Translations under genes and position numbers: made by a program | Shown here: positions 17,684 to 26,239 of the stretch, piece after piece | Layout of the letters: each line of letters begins with the position of its first letter | How positions within the stretch are numbered: position 1 is the stretch's first letter | Notes under the pieces: generated by a model | Told to the model about the DNA's origin: nothing | Database searches by the model: none | The model's input: only the letters and a program-made list of their open reading frames with translations | DNA from: CAZOKZ01 sp964580585 | Lineage (GTDB): Bacteria; Sumerlaeota; Sumerlaeia; SLMS01; JAHLLQ01 | NCBI GenBank assembly: GCA_964580585.1 | Contig: CAZOKZ010000035.1 | Span: 1-47,011, forward strand | DNA: 47,011 nucleotides | Reading direction: 5' to 3'

Positions 17684-18601
17684 ATGCGAGTACTTATCAT
17701 CGAAAAGGATGCCGATGCGCGCGAACGCATCAAAACGCAACTGATTGACCACTGTTGCGAAGTCATCACGGTTGCCGATGGAGCCAGCGCCACCGAGTTG
17801 ATGAAAGATCGAAACTTGCATCTGGTCCTGATGGAATACGATCCCAATAATCCTTCGTGTAACCTGGAAGTGCTGAAAAATATCAAAAACCTGAACCACA
17901 AACTCTTCGTCGTCGTGATGACAGATGAAGGATGCGAAGATTCCGCCGCCGAAGCCCTCCGTCACGGCGCCAGTAACTACCTCACCAAGCCCGTTCACAA
18001 AACGATCCTGCAATTGCTCGTCGATAAATTTGAAACAACCATCGAGTGCGAAAAACGACGCGCGTTGGTACGCGACCTGATTAAGAGCGATCAAACTCGC
18101 CTGCATTTGCCCAACGACGGACGACTGGTCACACCGATTGTCGAACATATCCTCGACAACGTGCGCGAAACCCGCCCGCAACTCGATACCAGCGGCATTC
18201 ACCTCGGCCTCGAAGAAATCATTCGCAACGCCATCGAACACGGGAACCTGGAAATCGGCTTCGAGGAAAAAGGCAAGGCGCTGCAAAACTTCGCGCTGCC
18301 GGAACTCGTCGAACAACGCGCCTCGGACCCGCGCCTGAAAGCCCGTCGGGTTATCATCGACTATCGCATCGAAGAAGGCGTGCTGCATTGCACCGTCGAA
18401 GACGAAGGCAAAGGTTTCGATTACGCGCAATACACCGACAATTGGAACCCGCTCTCGGAAGAAGGACTGAACCAGTTGAACGGTCGCGGGATTTTCCTGA
18501 CCAAAGCGTTCTTCGACGAAGTCAACTACGTCGGACGCGGTAACATTGTTGAATTGGTCAAAAACCTGAACGCGTGCGAAATGGCCGACATGATGGGGTG
18601 A
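17684..18601 (+). CDS. degenerate receiver domain fused to an RsbW-like HATPase domain
   Basis: A 305-residue regulator. Residues 1-115 form a response-regulator receiver fold (MRVLIIEKDADAR to NYLTKPV). The phosphoacceptor position is Glu 51 (VLMEYDPN) instead of Asp, and the metal-binding acidic pair reads Glu 7-Lys 8, while Thr 80 and Lys 102 are kept. Residues about 140-295 are a GHKL ATPase of the anti-sigma/RsbW kind, with N-box EEIIRNAIEHGN (Asn 182), G1 box DEGKGF (240-245) and G2 box NGRGI. It has no DHp dimerisation helix with a phosphorylatable His. It probably acts as a protein-binding switch or serine kinase of the partner-switching type; the receiver seems unable to be phosphorylated normally. 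No partner is encoded nearby. Confidence 0.82.
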   Translation: MRVLIIEKDADARERIKTQLIDHCCEVITVADGASATELMKDRNLHLVLMEYDPNNPSCNLEVLKNIKNLNHKLFVVVMTDEGCEDSAAEALRHGASNYLTKPVHKTILQLLVDKFETTIECEKRRALVRDLIKSDQTRLHLPNDGRLVTPIVEHILDNVRETRPQLDTSGIHLGLEEIIRNAIEHGNLEIGFEEKGKALQNFALPELVEQRASDPRLKARRVIIDYRIEEGVLHCTVEDEGKGFDYAQYTDNWNPLSEEGLNQLNGRGIFLTKAFFDEVNYVGRGNIVELVKNLNACEMADMMG

Positions 18602-18605
18602 GGTG

Positions 18606-18870
18606 TTTTTACCGCGACGCGAAAGCGCAAAGATTCGCAAAAAAATGATACTCGCGCAGAGACGCAGCGGCGCAGAGAATTTTAAAAAACGAATTCCACC
18701 GATCACGATAATTCGGTGGAATTTCATTTTAATCTCATTGATTTTTTCTCTGCGTCTCCGCGCCTTTGCGTGAAAAAATCAAAACTCCGTCCCCCTATAA
18801 TTTCTTCACGTCCCTTTGCGACCTTCCCGTAGCTTTGGCGTAGGTGGACGCCTTTGCGGTGAATTTTTTC
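18606..18870. repeat. composite inverted-repeat element of cgcaaag/gcagag units
   Basis: The left part (18608-18683) has GCGACGCGAAAGCGCAAAG and GCAGAGACGCAGCGGCGCAG units. The right part has CTCTGCGTCTCCGCGCCTTT (18750-18769) and CCTTTGCGACC. A terminator-like hairpin sits in the middle. A module CCGTAGCTTTGGCGTAGGTGG (18828-18848) interrupts the right end just before CGCCTTTGCGGTGAAT, as in the element at 3423-3597. One copy of the 10-mer CTCCGTCCCC lies inside (18785). The element fills the space between two converging genes. Confidence 0.7.
18692..18723. terminator. bidirectional hairpin terminator between converging genes
   Basis: AATTCCACCGA (18692-18702) pairs perfectly with TCGGTGGAATT (18713-18723), an 11-bp stem with a 10-base loop. 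An A-run precedes it and T-rich sequence follows, so it could end transcription from both the pseudo-receiver gene and mnmE. Confidence 0.65.
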
Positions 18871-18875
18871 TACCG

Positions 18876-20291
18876 TCATTTTCCCAAACAGAACGTCGAA
18901 AAAATCGCGTCGAGCACGTCCTCGTCCAGCGATTGCCGTCCAGTAATCAGATCGAGTGCCGCCACCGCTTCCGTCAAATCCACAACGAGCAATTCGGGGC
19001 TCAACTCCGAGGCCAAACCTTGCGCAACGGTTTGTAACGACTCGACCGCGCGGCGAATGGCTTCCGCATGGCGGCGATTGGTCACGAGGCCCGTTTGCTC
19101 CGCTGCGCCTGTGCCGCCCAATTGCTCGACAATCGCTTTTTCCAGCGGCCCAATGCCTTCGCGAGACTGCGCAGAAATCTGAAATACGCCCCGTCTGCCA
19201 GCCCCGGCAAACAACTGAATCTCCGATTCGAGCAATCCCGAAGGACGCAGATCGATTTTGCTGGCCACGACCAAATGAGGCAATTTCCGCACGCGTTCGT
19301 ATTCGGCTTCGGCGGCGTGGGCGTCCTGGCAATCGACAAGGAACACAACAAGGTCCGCGCCTTCGAGTTCCGCGTGCGTGCGCTGGATACCGAGCGCTTC
19401 TACCTCCTCGGGCGTTGCACGCAGTCCCGCCGTATCGACGATCGTCAACGGAATGCCCGCCAGATCGACCTGGGCCTCGATGGTATCGCGCGTCGTGCCC
19501 GCGTGGGGCGAAACGAGCGCCCGCTCGCGTCGCAGCAACCAATTGAACAACGACGATTTGCCCGCGTTCGGCGGCCCTGCCAATACCAACCGCGCACCGT
19601 CGCGCACATAACGCCCTCGCCGCGTCGTATCGAGCATTTCGCCCAACCGATGCGTGCAATCGTCCACCACGCGCCCGAGCCGCTCGCGCGTCTGAAATTC
19701 CAGGCCTTCCTCGGGGAAATCGACGAATGCTTCCAATTCAGCCACAACGGGAATCAGCGCCGCGCGGATGCCCCCGAGTCGAGCCGACAGCCCGCCGCCC
19801 AACTGGACGAGCGCCGCGCGACCGGCGATTTCCGTTTGCGCGCGAATCAGATCGCACACTGCCTCGGCCTGCGCCAGATCGAGTTTTCCGTTCAAGTACG
19901 CCCGACGCGTGAACTCGCCCGGGTTGGCAATACGCGCACCGGATTCGATACACGCTTCGATGGCTTGCGAAACGACTACATGCGAACCGTGCAGGTGCAG
20001 CTCAGCGACGTCCTCGCCCGTGTAGGAACGCGGTGCGCGCCACAGCACCAGCATCGCTTGATCGATCACGGCGTTTTCATGCACGGGACGATGCAACTTA
20101 CCGAGTGTCAACACGCCGGGCGCGATGGCGTTGACGGCAAGGCCCGGTTTATCGGGGCGAAAGACCTCTTTCATCACATCGACGACCGCCGCACCGCTCA
20201 GGCGCACAATGGCGATGGCTCCGTCCCCCGGAGCCGTCGCCCGTGCAACAATCACATCGTTTTCCGATTCGGTTGCTATCGCCCGCGCCAT
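18876..20291 (-). CDS. mnmE: tRNA uridine-5-carboxymethylaminomethyl modification GTPase MnmE
   Basis: The cytosolic GTPase that, with MnmG, modifies the wobble uridine of certain tRNAs. The 471-residue protein has the N-terminal formyl-THF-binding domain (VARATAPGDGAIAIVRLSG), the helical domain, and an inserted G domain with G1 GPPNAGKS (239-246), G2 GTTRDT (265-270), G3 DTAG (286-289) and a G4 that reads SKID rather than NKxD. The essential C-terminal Cys motif is FCLGK. An AAGGA lies upstream of the ATG, 12 bases after the stop of the phosphatase gene, so both may be on one transcript. No mnmG is nearby. Confidence 0.96.
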   Translation of the reverse strand: MARAIATESENDVIVARATAPGDGAIAIVRLSGAAVVDVMKEVFRPDKPGLAVNAIAPGVLTLGKLHRPVHENAVIDQAMLVLWRAPRSYTGEDVAELHLHGSHVVVSQAIEACIESGARIANPGEFTRRAYLNGKLDLAQAEAVCDLIRAQTEIAGRAALVQLGGGLSARLGGIRAALIPVVAELEAFVDFPEEGLEFQTRERLGRVVDDCTHRLGEMLDTTRRGRYVRDGARLVLAGPPNAGKSSLFNWLLRRERALVSPHAGTTRDTIEAQVDLAGIPLTIVDTAGLRATPEEVEALGIQRTHAELEGADLVVFLVDCQDAHAAEAEYERVRKLPHLVVASKIDLRPSGLLESEIQLFAGAGRRGVFQISAQSREGIGPLEKAIVEQLGGTGAAEQTGLVTNRRHAEAIRRAVESLQTVAQGLASELSPELLVVDLTEAVAALDLITGRQSLDEDVLDAIFSTFCLGK

Positions 20292-20303
20292 GGGAAAGCG
20301 TCC

Positions 20304-21278
20304 TTACTGGGTCAAACCTTGGATCATTTCGCTCAACACCCCCGACGCCGGGCCGCGATGGCAAACCAACCCGCCGTTGAAGCGAATCACCGCCTCGGGC
20401 GCTACGTTGAACGGCGCGCCGTCGAACTGGCAAACCGTGCAACCGGCCTCGGATGCGATCAACCAGCCCGGCATGTGGTCCCACGTCACGTCGGTGCCTC
20501 CGTCGTCGCGCGACCGGCGCACATAGGCGTCGATTTCGTTGGCCGCCACGGCGAGGTACTTCGCCTGGCTGTCCATTTTGACGGGTTCGATTTCGCCCGG
20601 AGCAAACGCCGACGCGGTATTGCCCCCATGAGCGAGCGACACCGCCACGCGATAGGGTTTTGTGTAGCCGCCCTGAGCCGTTTTCAGCGGTTCGAAATCC
20701 AAGTCGCCCGATTCGGAAATTTTGGCAATCCAAGTGCCTTTGCCGTGAATTGCAAACGCCAACGCGTTATCGATTCCGAGCGGCGTGGTGTTCGGCGAAT
20801 GCGGAACGGCCATCGCGCCGAAACGCGGTGCGCCATCGACAAAATACCCAAGCGCAATGGCGTAGTACCGCCCGCCGAGATAGCCTTTCGTGCCGTCGAT
20901 GGGGTCGAGCATCCACGTCACGCGGCCCGATTCAGGCACGTCGATCACCTCGGGGCGCACCTCGACGCCGTAGTAACGCGCGGAAACCTTCGCCGCTTCC
21001 TCGACCACCTGTTCCTGCATCGAGCGCGGTTCCTCGCACACGAGCCCATCATCCGGAAAATGATCGGCGAGCAGTTGCTGGACCTGAGACTGGTGCAGCA
21101 AATCCGCGATGGTCACGGGCGATTTGTCCTCTTTCTTCCAGCACTGCACGTCCTCGCGGTACCGCTCCGAGCCAATTGCCTGTCGGTTCATCAGCGCCAG
21201 TGCGCGGGTAATGCGGTCCTGCTCGTCCGCCGGAAGGTCGGCGATGAGACTGTTCAAACTAGCCATAAAGTCAGACAT
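20304..21278 (-). CDS. 3'(2'),5'-bisphosphate nucleotidase, Hal2/CysQ-type inositol monophosphatase family
   Basis: A magnesium-dependent phosphatase of 324 residues. The family motif WMLDPIDGTKGYLGG (Asp 125, Asp 128) is of the Hal2 type, and metal ligands are also supplied by CEEP (81-84) and WDHMPG near the C terminus. Hal2/CysQ enzymes remove phosphate from PAP or PAPS, by-products of sulfate assimilation; cysH elsewhere in the window makes that role plausible. An inositol monophosphatase activity cannot be excluded. The ATG follows GAGAGG with little spacing; a second Met four codons later is an alternative start. mnmE follows after 12 bases. Confidence 0.85.
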   Translation of the reverse strand: MSDFMASLNSLIADLPADEQDRITRALALMNRQAIGSERYREDVQCWKKEDKSPVTIADLLHQSQVQQLLADHFPDDGLVCEEPRSMQEQVVEEAAKVSARYYGVEVRPEVIDVPESGRVTWMLDPIDGTKGYLGGRYYAIALGYFVDGAPRFGAMAVPHSPNTTPLGIDNALAFAIHGKGTWIAKISESGDLDFEPLKTAQGGYTKPYRVAVSLAHGGNTASAFAPGEIEPVKMDSQAKYLAVAANEIDAYVRRSRDDGGTDVTWDHMPGWLIASEAGCTVCQFDGAPFNVAPEAVIRFNGGLVCHRGPASGVLSEMIQGLTQ

Positions 21279-21500
21279 CCTCTCTCGAATTGGGTTGAAC
21301 TGTGGTTCGTTCCGGGTTTTGGCCGCTAGAGAAAAGCGAAATGGCCGCTGTCCATTGCGATGACGCGCTAAAATAATGATCCACCATATCCAAATTCGCT
21401 TGAAAATAGATCAACTTGGTGTTCTCAAAACGAGAAACACGAAAAAATTACACGAAAGGGAAATTTTTTCACAAAACTCTAGCATAAAGCGTCTCCCCAA

Positions 21501-22529
21501 ATGCCCCCCCTTCTCCCCAGACTAAAAAACGGCATTCACCGCCGGTTGTGGCCTGCCACATCTTACCCTGCTCGAATCGAGGCAGTGGCCCGGTATTTAA
21601 ACCAAAAAAAGCCGTTTGCTTTCCCCCCCGACATTGAGATCCGCCTGAACCGAATTGAAACGCTTACCGAACATTCTCACGTCTATCGTTGGCATCACCC
21701 GATTGAAGGGGCACTTGTAATTCACGCGTGGAGCACCAATTGGGAGAACCGACCAGCTGAACGCCACTATTACGGTGGCATGATGATCGAACAAGCAAAC
21801 AGCAGCATTCCAGAACTAATGATGCTGGATGCCTCGTTCGCCACCCGCCGCGAGCACGGTATCGAGCTCACCATCGAACGGGAAATTCTGGGAAAACGCC
21901 TTGCCGACATCCTCCCGCTTGACCCATCGCAAATTTCGGATCTCGCCCACCGGTTGGTTAGACTCCACAGCCATATCGGGCCTATTTGGGGCCAACCCTG
22001 GATCGACACGCGCGTTGGCAAATCTCTAAAAGAATCGGTCTCCCGGCGGTTCCAACAACTGCGGGACAAATTACCCGAAGAGTTTCTTCTCTTATCGTCC
22101 AGACAAAAAAATCAATTGCTGGACAATTGTCATAAATGCATCGATAGGATCGCGGCCTGTCCACCGCGACTGGTTCACGGAGACCCCAATCCTCGAAATC
22201 AAATCCAACGCCCTGATGAACGAATTGTCTGGCTCGACTTCGAATGTACCCACTTTGGTACGCCATGGGACGACATCGTTTCCCTCAAATTGGAAACTTT
22301 TTCGAACGAAAAAGATTTCGACTGTTTCCTGGAAACGTATGGGGAAATCAGTTCGCCCTCCCTTCACATTCGGAAAGACAACCTGATGCTTTTCCTCCGG
22401 CTGCGACTGCTGGAACTCTGTTGCCATTCTGGTTCTTATTGCCAGAATCCCAATAGTACATCGGAGCAAGTTGATAGAGAAACCAGAGAACAACTTCGTT
22501 TCGAAAAAATGCTGATCGACACGATTTAA
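21501..22529 (+). CDS. aminoglycoside-phosphotransferase-like (APH/choline kinase fold) protein
   Basis: A 342-residue kinase-fold protein. The catalytic loop RLVHGDPNPRN (His 226, Asp 228) and the metal-binding VWLDFECTHFGTPWDDIVSL (Asp 246) are clear. The N-terminal lobe is divergent but has the expected strand pattern. Such proteins phosphorylate small molecules (antibiotics, choline, sugars) or proteins; the substrate cannot be read from sequence. The region is AT-richer than the flanking mnmE and glycosyltransferase genes, which hints at later acquisition. A gene of unknown function follows on the same strand after about 70 bases. Confidence 0.78.
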   Translation: MPPLLPRLKNGIHRRLWPATSYPARIEAVARYLNQKKPFAFPPDIEIRLNRIETLTEHSHVYRWHHPIEGALVIHAWSTNWENRPAERHYYGGMMIEQANSSIPELMMLDASFATRREHGIELTIEREILGKRLADILPLDPSQISDLAHRLVRLHSHIGPIWGQPWIDTRVGKSLKESVSRRFQQLRDKLPEEFLLLSSRQKNQLLDNCHKCIDRIAACPPRLVHGDPNPRNQIQRPDERIVWLDFECTHFGTPWDDIVSLKLETFSNEKDFDCFLETYGEISSPSLHIRKDNLMLFLRLRLLELCCHSGSYCQNPNSTSEQVDRETREQLRFEKMLIDTI

Positions 22530-22596
22530 GGGCGCGATTGTACAACTCCTTCACGTGACGTTCCTCGAATTCCGCTTTGCAATCGGTGCCATTAAA

Positions 22597-23289
22597 ATGA
22601 AATTTTCCGATCACCTCTTTTCATTGCTTGGGCAACCAGCTCCATGGCGAGGCCCACTCGACATGGGTCAGGACGCTCCTCCCTGCGTTAAGTACTACCG
22701 TTCGCTCTCGTATGAGGAACAAACGCAGGCGATCGCCGATTTGATTCAATGGCTTGCTCAAGTGGTCGAAAGCGACTACTCAAATCCTAAAATAACCGAG
22801 CTCATTGATTTCCTCCAGGGTGTTTCATTTGCGATGACACCCGAGCTCAGAGGAATCCTCAACGCCTTATACGCAAAGAATCCTTCGCCACGCTTGCTAC
22901 ATCGGGTCCTGTGCTTTGAACAACGCACGCATGAGCCTCAGATATGGAATGAATATGAATCGAAAGTTTTAGATGCCGTCGAAAAAGACGGTTCATACCC
23001 ATTGAACCAAATTCTGGTTTGCGATTTAGTAAGATTGATGGGACTCGATTATCGATTAACTCTCGTCGAAATAGTGCATCGAACAATTGTTCTTGAAAAT
23101 CAATGCGATGTTCAAGGTGCTGGACTGTACGCGCTATTTCATATCGAAATGAATGTGAAATGTTTTCCCTCCTCCACGGAAGAGATAACGTTACAGGATT
23201 CGGACATTGCCCATTTGAATCAAATTATTGCGGACGAAAACTATTCCCACCAAAGCAAATTCATCCGATGGCTGAAAGACCTCGCCTGA
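22597..23289 (+). CDS. hypothetical protein, mostly helical
   Basis: A 230-residue protein that I do not recognise. It is mostly helical, soluble and without signal or membrane segments. A middle section (SYEEQTQAIADLIQWLAQVVES to TPELRGILNALYAKNPSPRLLHRVL) has the look of HEAT-like helical repeats, but that is weak. The ATG at 22597 gives the most natural N terminus (MKFSDHLFSLLG); a GTG 14 codons upstream is possible and neither has a good ribosome binding site. Its AT-rich composition matches the preceding phosphotransferase gene, and the two may have arrived together. Confidence 0.6.
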   Translation: MKFSDHLFSLLGQPAPWRGPLDMGQDAPPCVKYYRSLSYEEQTQAIADLIQWLAQVVESDYSNPKITELIDFLQGVSFAMTPELRGILNALYAKNPSPRLLHRVLCFEQRTHEPQIWNEYESKVLDAVEKDGSYPLNQILVCDLVRLMGLDYRLTLVEIVHRTIVLENQCDVQGAGLYALFHIEMNVKCFPSSTEEITLQDSDIAHLNQIIADENYSHQSKFIRWLKDLA

Positions 23290-23371
23290 ATCGCGATTGG
23301 CTTGAAAAGCAATTCTTTGACAGCCAAATAAGTAGCGTCTCGATAAACTGTCGCTCAATCATCCCTTGCAT

Positions 23372-23406
23372 TTCCTTCGCGACTTGGCGCCTTTGCGGTA
23401 AATTCA
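23372..23406. repeat. partial repeat ending GCGCCTTTGCGGTAAAT
   Basis: The 25 bases at 23379-23403 are identical to 26291-26315. It resembles the right end of the composite elements (CCTTTGCGGTGAAT at 18852-18865). It lies in the 226-base gap before the glycosyltransferase gene. Confidence 0.7.
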
Positions 23407-23515
23407 TTCATCACGTATCAAAATCATTCAACGAATCCATATTGCCTCTTGCCCGGTCTCGCAAATCCGGCGAGGTTGTCCTTCAACTCCAATTGATGCA
23501 GGAATCCGTCCATCC

Positions 23516-24892
23516 ATGCGCCTACTTGTCCTGACCACCGAACCACTTCCGCTACCTGGATTACCGACAACGGGCGCCGGATTACGCGCCTGGGGCCTGG
23601 GGTTCGGGCTGCGGTCCGCCGGGTTCGACGACGTGCGCATGGCGTTTGCCGCCGACGCGATTCGCGGCCTCGATGTGGACACCAGCATCGTCCCCGGCGT
23701 GTTTACGTTCGAACGAGGCAAGCTTGGCGAGTTCATCGAGGAGCAAAAACCCGACGCGATCGTTCTTCAACACTGGGGCATGGCAAGCGCGTTGCCCGAG
23801 GTCCATTGCCCACTGGCCATCGATCTAGCCGGGCCACATTTACTCGAACGCCAGCTTTGGGGGTCCAAGGATTTGGCGGGCGACCTGCGCGAAAAAGTTG
23901 CCGCTCTCGCCCGCGCCGACCATGTCGTTTGCTCGGGGGAATTCCAGCGTCATTATTTTCTGCCGTTTCTCTTCCAGGCCGGTTTCGACCCCGGTGCCAG
24001 CGCGAAGCTTTGTCCCGTGATTCCTTTCAGCGTCTCGCCCAGCATCCCGACGCCCGCCGACGACCGCGATCTCTCGGCGTTTGTGTATAGCGGTTTCTTT
24101 CTGCCGTGGCAGGACCCGAGCAACGCGCTCGATTGGACGCTTGAAACGCTTGACGAGCGCGATAAAGGAAAACTGATCGTCGTGGGCGGCGCGCACCCGG
24201 GCGGTGACGTGAGCGGCGGGCGTTACGACGCGCTGCTGGCAAAGCTGGACGCGCATGAACGCGTCGAACGCCACGGCGTCATGCCGTTCGAGCGTTTGCT
24301 CGACCTGATGCGCCACTCGGGGACGGCGATTGACCTGATGCCGCGCAACCCCGAACGCGAACTGGCTTTCCCGACGCGAACGATGTTTTTCCTGTGGGCT
24401 GGGCTGCCCGTGATTCACAACGATTACGACGAGTTGGCCGAACCGATCGATCGCGCCAAGGCCGGTTGGGTGCTCGACCCCAACGACAAAGACAAGTTCC
24501 AGCAAACCGTCAAACGCCTCGTCGGCCACAGCGAAGACGTCGCCCGCCGCGGCCAAAACGCCCAGGACCTGGTACGCGAAAAATACACGTGGGATAAAAC
24601 CATCGAGCCGCTTGCTGCGTGGTGCCGCGATCCGCACCGCCGCGAAGGCAAACGCCCGGTGACGGTCTCTGTTCCCACTGTGCCCGCTTCGGCGACCGAG
24701 CGCAAGGAACGCAAAAAACGCCGCGCCCGCAAAGGCCAGGTCACGTACTCTCCTCCGCCGCCCGTCGCCGGACCCAACCGGTTGCAACAAGTCCTCTCGC
24801 CCCTTGCCCTGTTGGTAGCCCTGCCAATAGCCTTGGTGCTCGGTGTTTTTTTTGGATTGGCGGAATTGACCCGAATTGTTACAAAGCGCTAG
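23516..24892 (+). CDS. GT-B fold glycosyltransferase with C-terminal membrane anchor
   Basis: A 458-residue glycosyltransferase. The N-terminal domain starts MRLLVLTTEPLPLPGLPTTGAGLRAWGLG, a GT-B beta strand and acceptor loop. The donor domain has HGVMPFERLLDLMRHSGTAIDLMPRN and FFLWAGLPVIHNDYDELAEPI, weaker than classic GT4 motifs but in the right order. After a Lys/Arg-rich linker (ERKERKKRRARK) and a Pro-rich patch, one membrane helix (about 428-448) anchors the C terminus, putting the enzyme at the inner face of the membrane. Donor and acceptor are unknown. Its codon use and GC content are those of the core genes, unlike the AT-rich genes on both sides. Confidence 0.78.
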   Translation: MRLLVLTTEPLPLPGLPTTGAGLRAWGLGFGLRSAGFDDVRMAFAADAIRGLDVDTSIVPGVFTFERGKLGEFIEEQKPDAIVLQHWGMASALPEVHCPLAIDLAGPHLLERQLWGSKDLAGDLREKVAALARADHVVCSGEFQRHYFLPFLFQAGFDPGASAKLCPVIPFSVSPSIPTPADDRDLSAFVYSGFFLPWQDPSNALDWTLETLDERDKGKLIVVGGAHPGGDVSGGRYDALLAKLDAHERVERHGVMPFERLLDLMRHSGTAIDLMPRNPERELAFPTRTMFFLWAGLPVIHNDYDELAEPIDRAKAGWVLDPNDKDKFQQTVKRLVGHSEDVARRGQNAQDLVREKYTWDKTIEPLAAWCRDPHRREGKRPVTVSVPTVPASATERKERKKRRARKGQVTYSPPPPVAGPNRLQQVLSPLALLVALPIALVLGVFFGLAELTRIVTKR

Positions 24893-24952
24893 ACTCAAGT
24901 TGCCAGTAAAGTAATCGAGATTTGACGTGCGACAAAATCATCGGGGCAATAG

Positions 24953-25345
24953 ATGAATATCTTCAACTCCCTGTTCGATTGGCAGGACGCAAAAACAATC
25001 CAGAGAATTTCCAACCCGACCCAGAACCGGGCCGACGTTAAAGCTTATGCTATTTTCCGATATCTTTCTCTGATTCTTTGTATTATTTTCCTGATCCTGT
25101 CCCTCTACACTTTTGCAGGATACACCGATTTTCTTTTCCAACATTTGTTCGGCGTCGATTACGCCAATCAAGATATTTCAGAAGCGTTCAAACGGTCCTT
25201 TCGCATTCAAGTCGGCATGATCCTCCTTTTATTTGGCGCCGCATTCCAAATGATTTACCTCTACGTGTCGGACGCCTACATTTGTCGAAAACTCATCCAG
25301 GATAGCATCCATTCGCCCCGACCGGCGGAAGAAGTTACAGAATGA
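24953..25345 (+). CDS. small two-span membrane protein
   Basis: A 130-residue protein of no family I recognise. Two membrane helices lie at about 36-56 (FRYLSLILCIIFLILSLYTF) and 86-108 (VGMILLLFGAAFQMIYLYV), with both ends probably cytosolic. Its stop overlaps the start of the phosphoesterase gene (ATGA), so the two are translationally coupled; it may anchor or regulate that enzyme, which is inference. It is AT-rich like that gene. Confidence 0.6.
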   Translation: MNIFNSLFDWQDAKTIQRISNPTQNRADVKAYAIFRYLSLILCIIFLILSLYTFAGYTDFLFQHLFGVDYANQDISEAFKRSFRIQVGMILLLFGAAFQMIYLYVSDAYICRKLIQDSIHSPRPAEEVTE

Positions 25346-26049
25346 AAATCGTCGCCGTTTCCGACGAAGAAATCCGTTTTCGACCCGACGCGCGTGAGAC
25401 TTGCGATCTCCTTGTCAATTGCGGCGATTTGTCTCCACACTATCTGGAAAACGTGCTGGATCGGTTTTCCCCACGTTTTTCCCTGATGGTGCATGGCAAT
25501 CACGACAATCGATACTTTATATCGTCCGATCATACGTGCAGCGGTTACGGGGAAGTTTACAAAGGTCTCTTTATTTTGCGTAAAAAAGTGATCGCCCTAA
25601 AGAAACATCTCGGCAAAAACCTTTATGTTGCCGGGTTTTCCGGTTCGAGGTCCTACGGCGATTTCCCATTTCATTTTGAAGAAAACATGGCTCGCAAGTT
25701 TCGTAAAAAACTCGAACGTCGATCTCTTATTGGTATGCTGCCACGTATCGACATCATGCTTTCACACACACCACCGCATCTCGACAATGTATTTGCCGAA
25801 GTGGACAATTTCCACGCCCCTTCCGTTGAACTGCGCGGAATTCTCGACCGCTTTTTTCCACCGCTATGGTTCTACGGGCATCTTCACCCCAACTACTACA
25901 AAATCCCTCTGAATTTCAAGATCATCCGTAACAACCGAATCTGCTACTTGATCAACACTGTCCCCGTTCGCCAGGTGGAAATCGACGAAAATACCATGGA
26001 ACTGAAATCGATCTCGCCCAAAACCGATTGGGTGGAAATCCACCTTTAG
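25342..26049 (+). CDS. calcineurin-like metallophosphoesterase (SDE variant)
   Basis: A 235-residue metal-dependent phosphoesterase. The ordered motifs are SDEE (Asp 8, with Glu 10 where most of the family has His), CGDL (Asp 29), GNHD (Asn 53, His 54), LSHTPPH and GHLHP. The SDE form is found in a subgroup of small phosphoesterases, so the His-to-Glu change does not by itself mean loss of activity. The substrate may be a nucleotide, phosphoprotein or other phosphoester. It overlaps the two-span membrane protein gene upstream and ends before a convergent region rich in repeats. Confidence 0.82.
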   Translation: MKIVAVSDEEIRFRPDARETCDLLVNCGDLSPHYLENVLDRFSPRFSLMVHGNHDNRYFISSDHTCSGYGEVYKGLFILRKKVIALKKHLGKNLYVAGFSGSRSYGDFPFHFEENMARKFRKKLERRSLIGMLPRIDIMLSHTPPHLDNVFAEVDNFHAPSVELRGILDRFFPPLWFYGHLHPNYYKIPLNFKIIRNNRICYLINTVPVRQVEIDENTMELKSISPKTDWVEIHL

Positions 26050-26098
26050 CGCATTTATCGTCAATTTGTAGTCCTTAAATACCTGGTTACATTTTTTT

Positions 26099-26160
26099 GA
26101 ATCCCTAAGGGATTCCATATCCGATAGCCCTTCAGGCTTGTTTGCTATGTCGCGGCGAAC
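26099..26160. repeat. palindromic repeat GAATCCCTAAGGGATTC and flank
   Basis: GAATCCCT (26099-26106) and AGGGATTC (26108-26115) form a perfect hairpin around one base, followed by CATATCCGATAGCCC. From memory, similar strings recur between genes of many unrelated uncultured bacteria. The T-run lies before it, not after, so it is not a usual terminator. Confidence 0.5.
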
Positions 26161-26239
26161 GGCCTCATCTCAAGGGATTTTCGGGCTTTTGGAAATCAAA
26201 CTTTGCCCTACTATACCGGAAAATCCTCTAAACGAAACA

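Noticed and set aside
26099..26115. Palindrome as a rho-independent terminator
   Set aside because: The T-run precedes the stem on plus and would be an A-run after it on minus.
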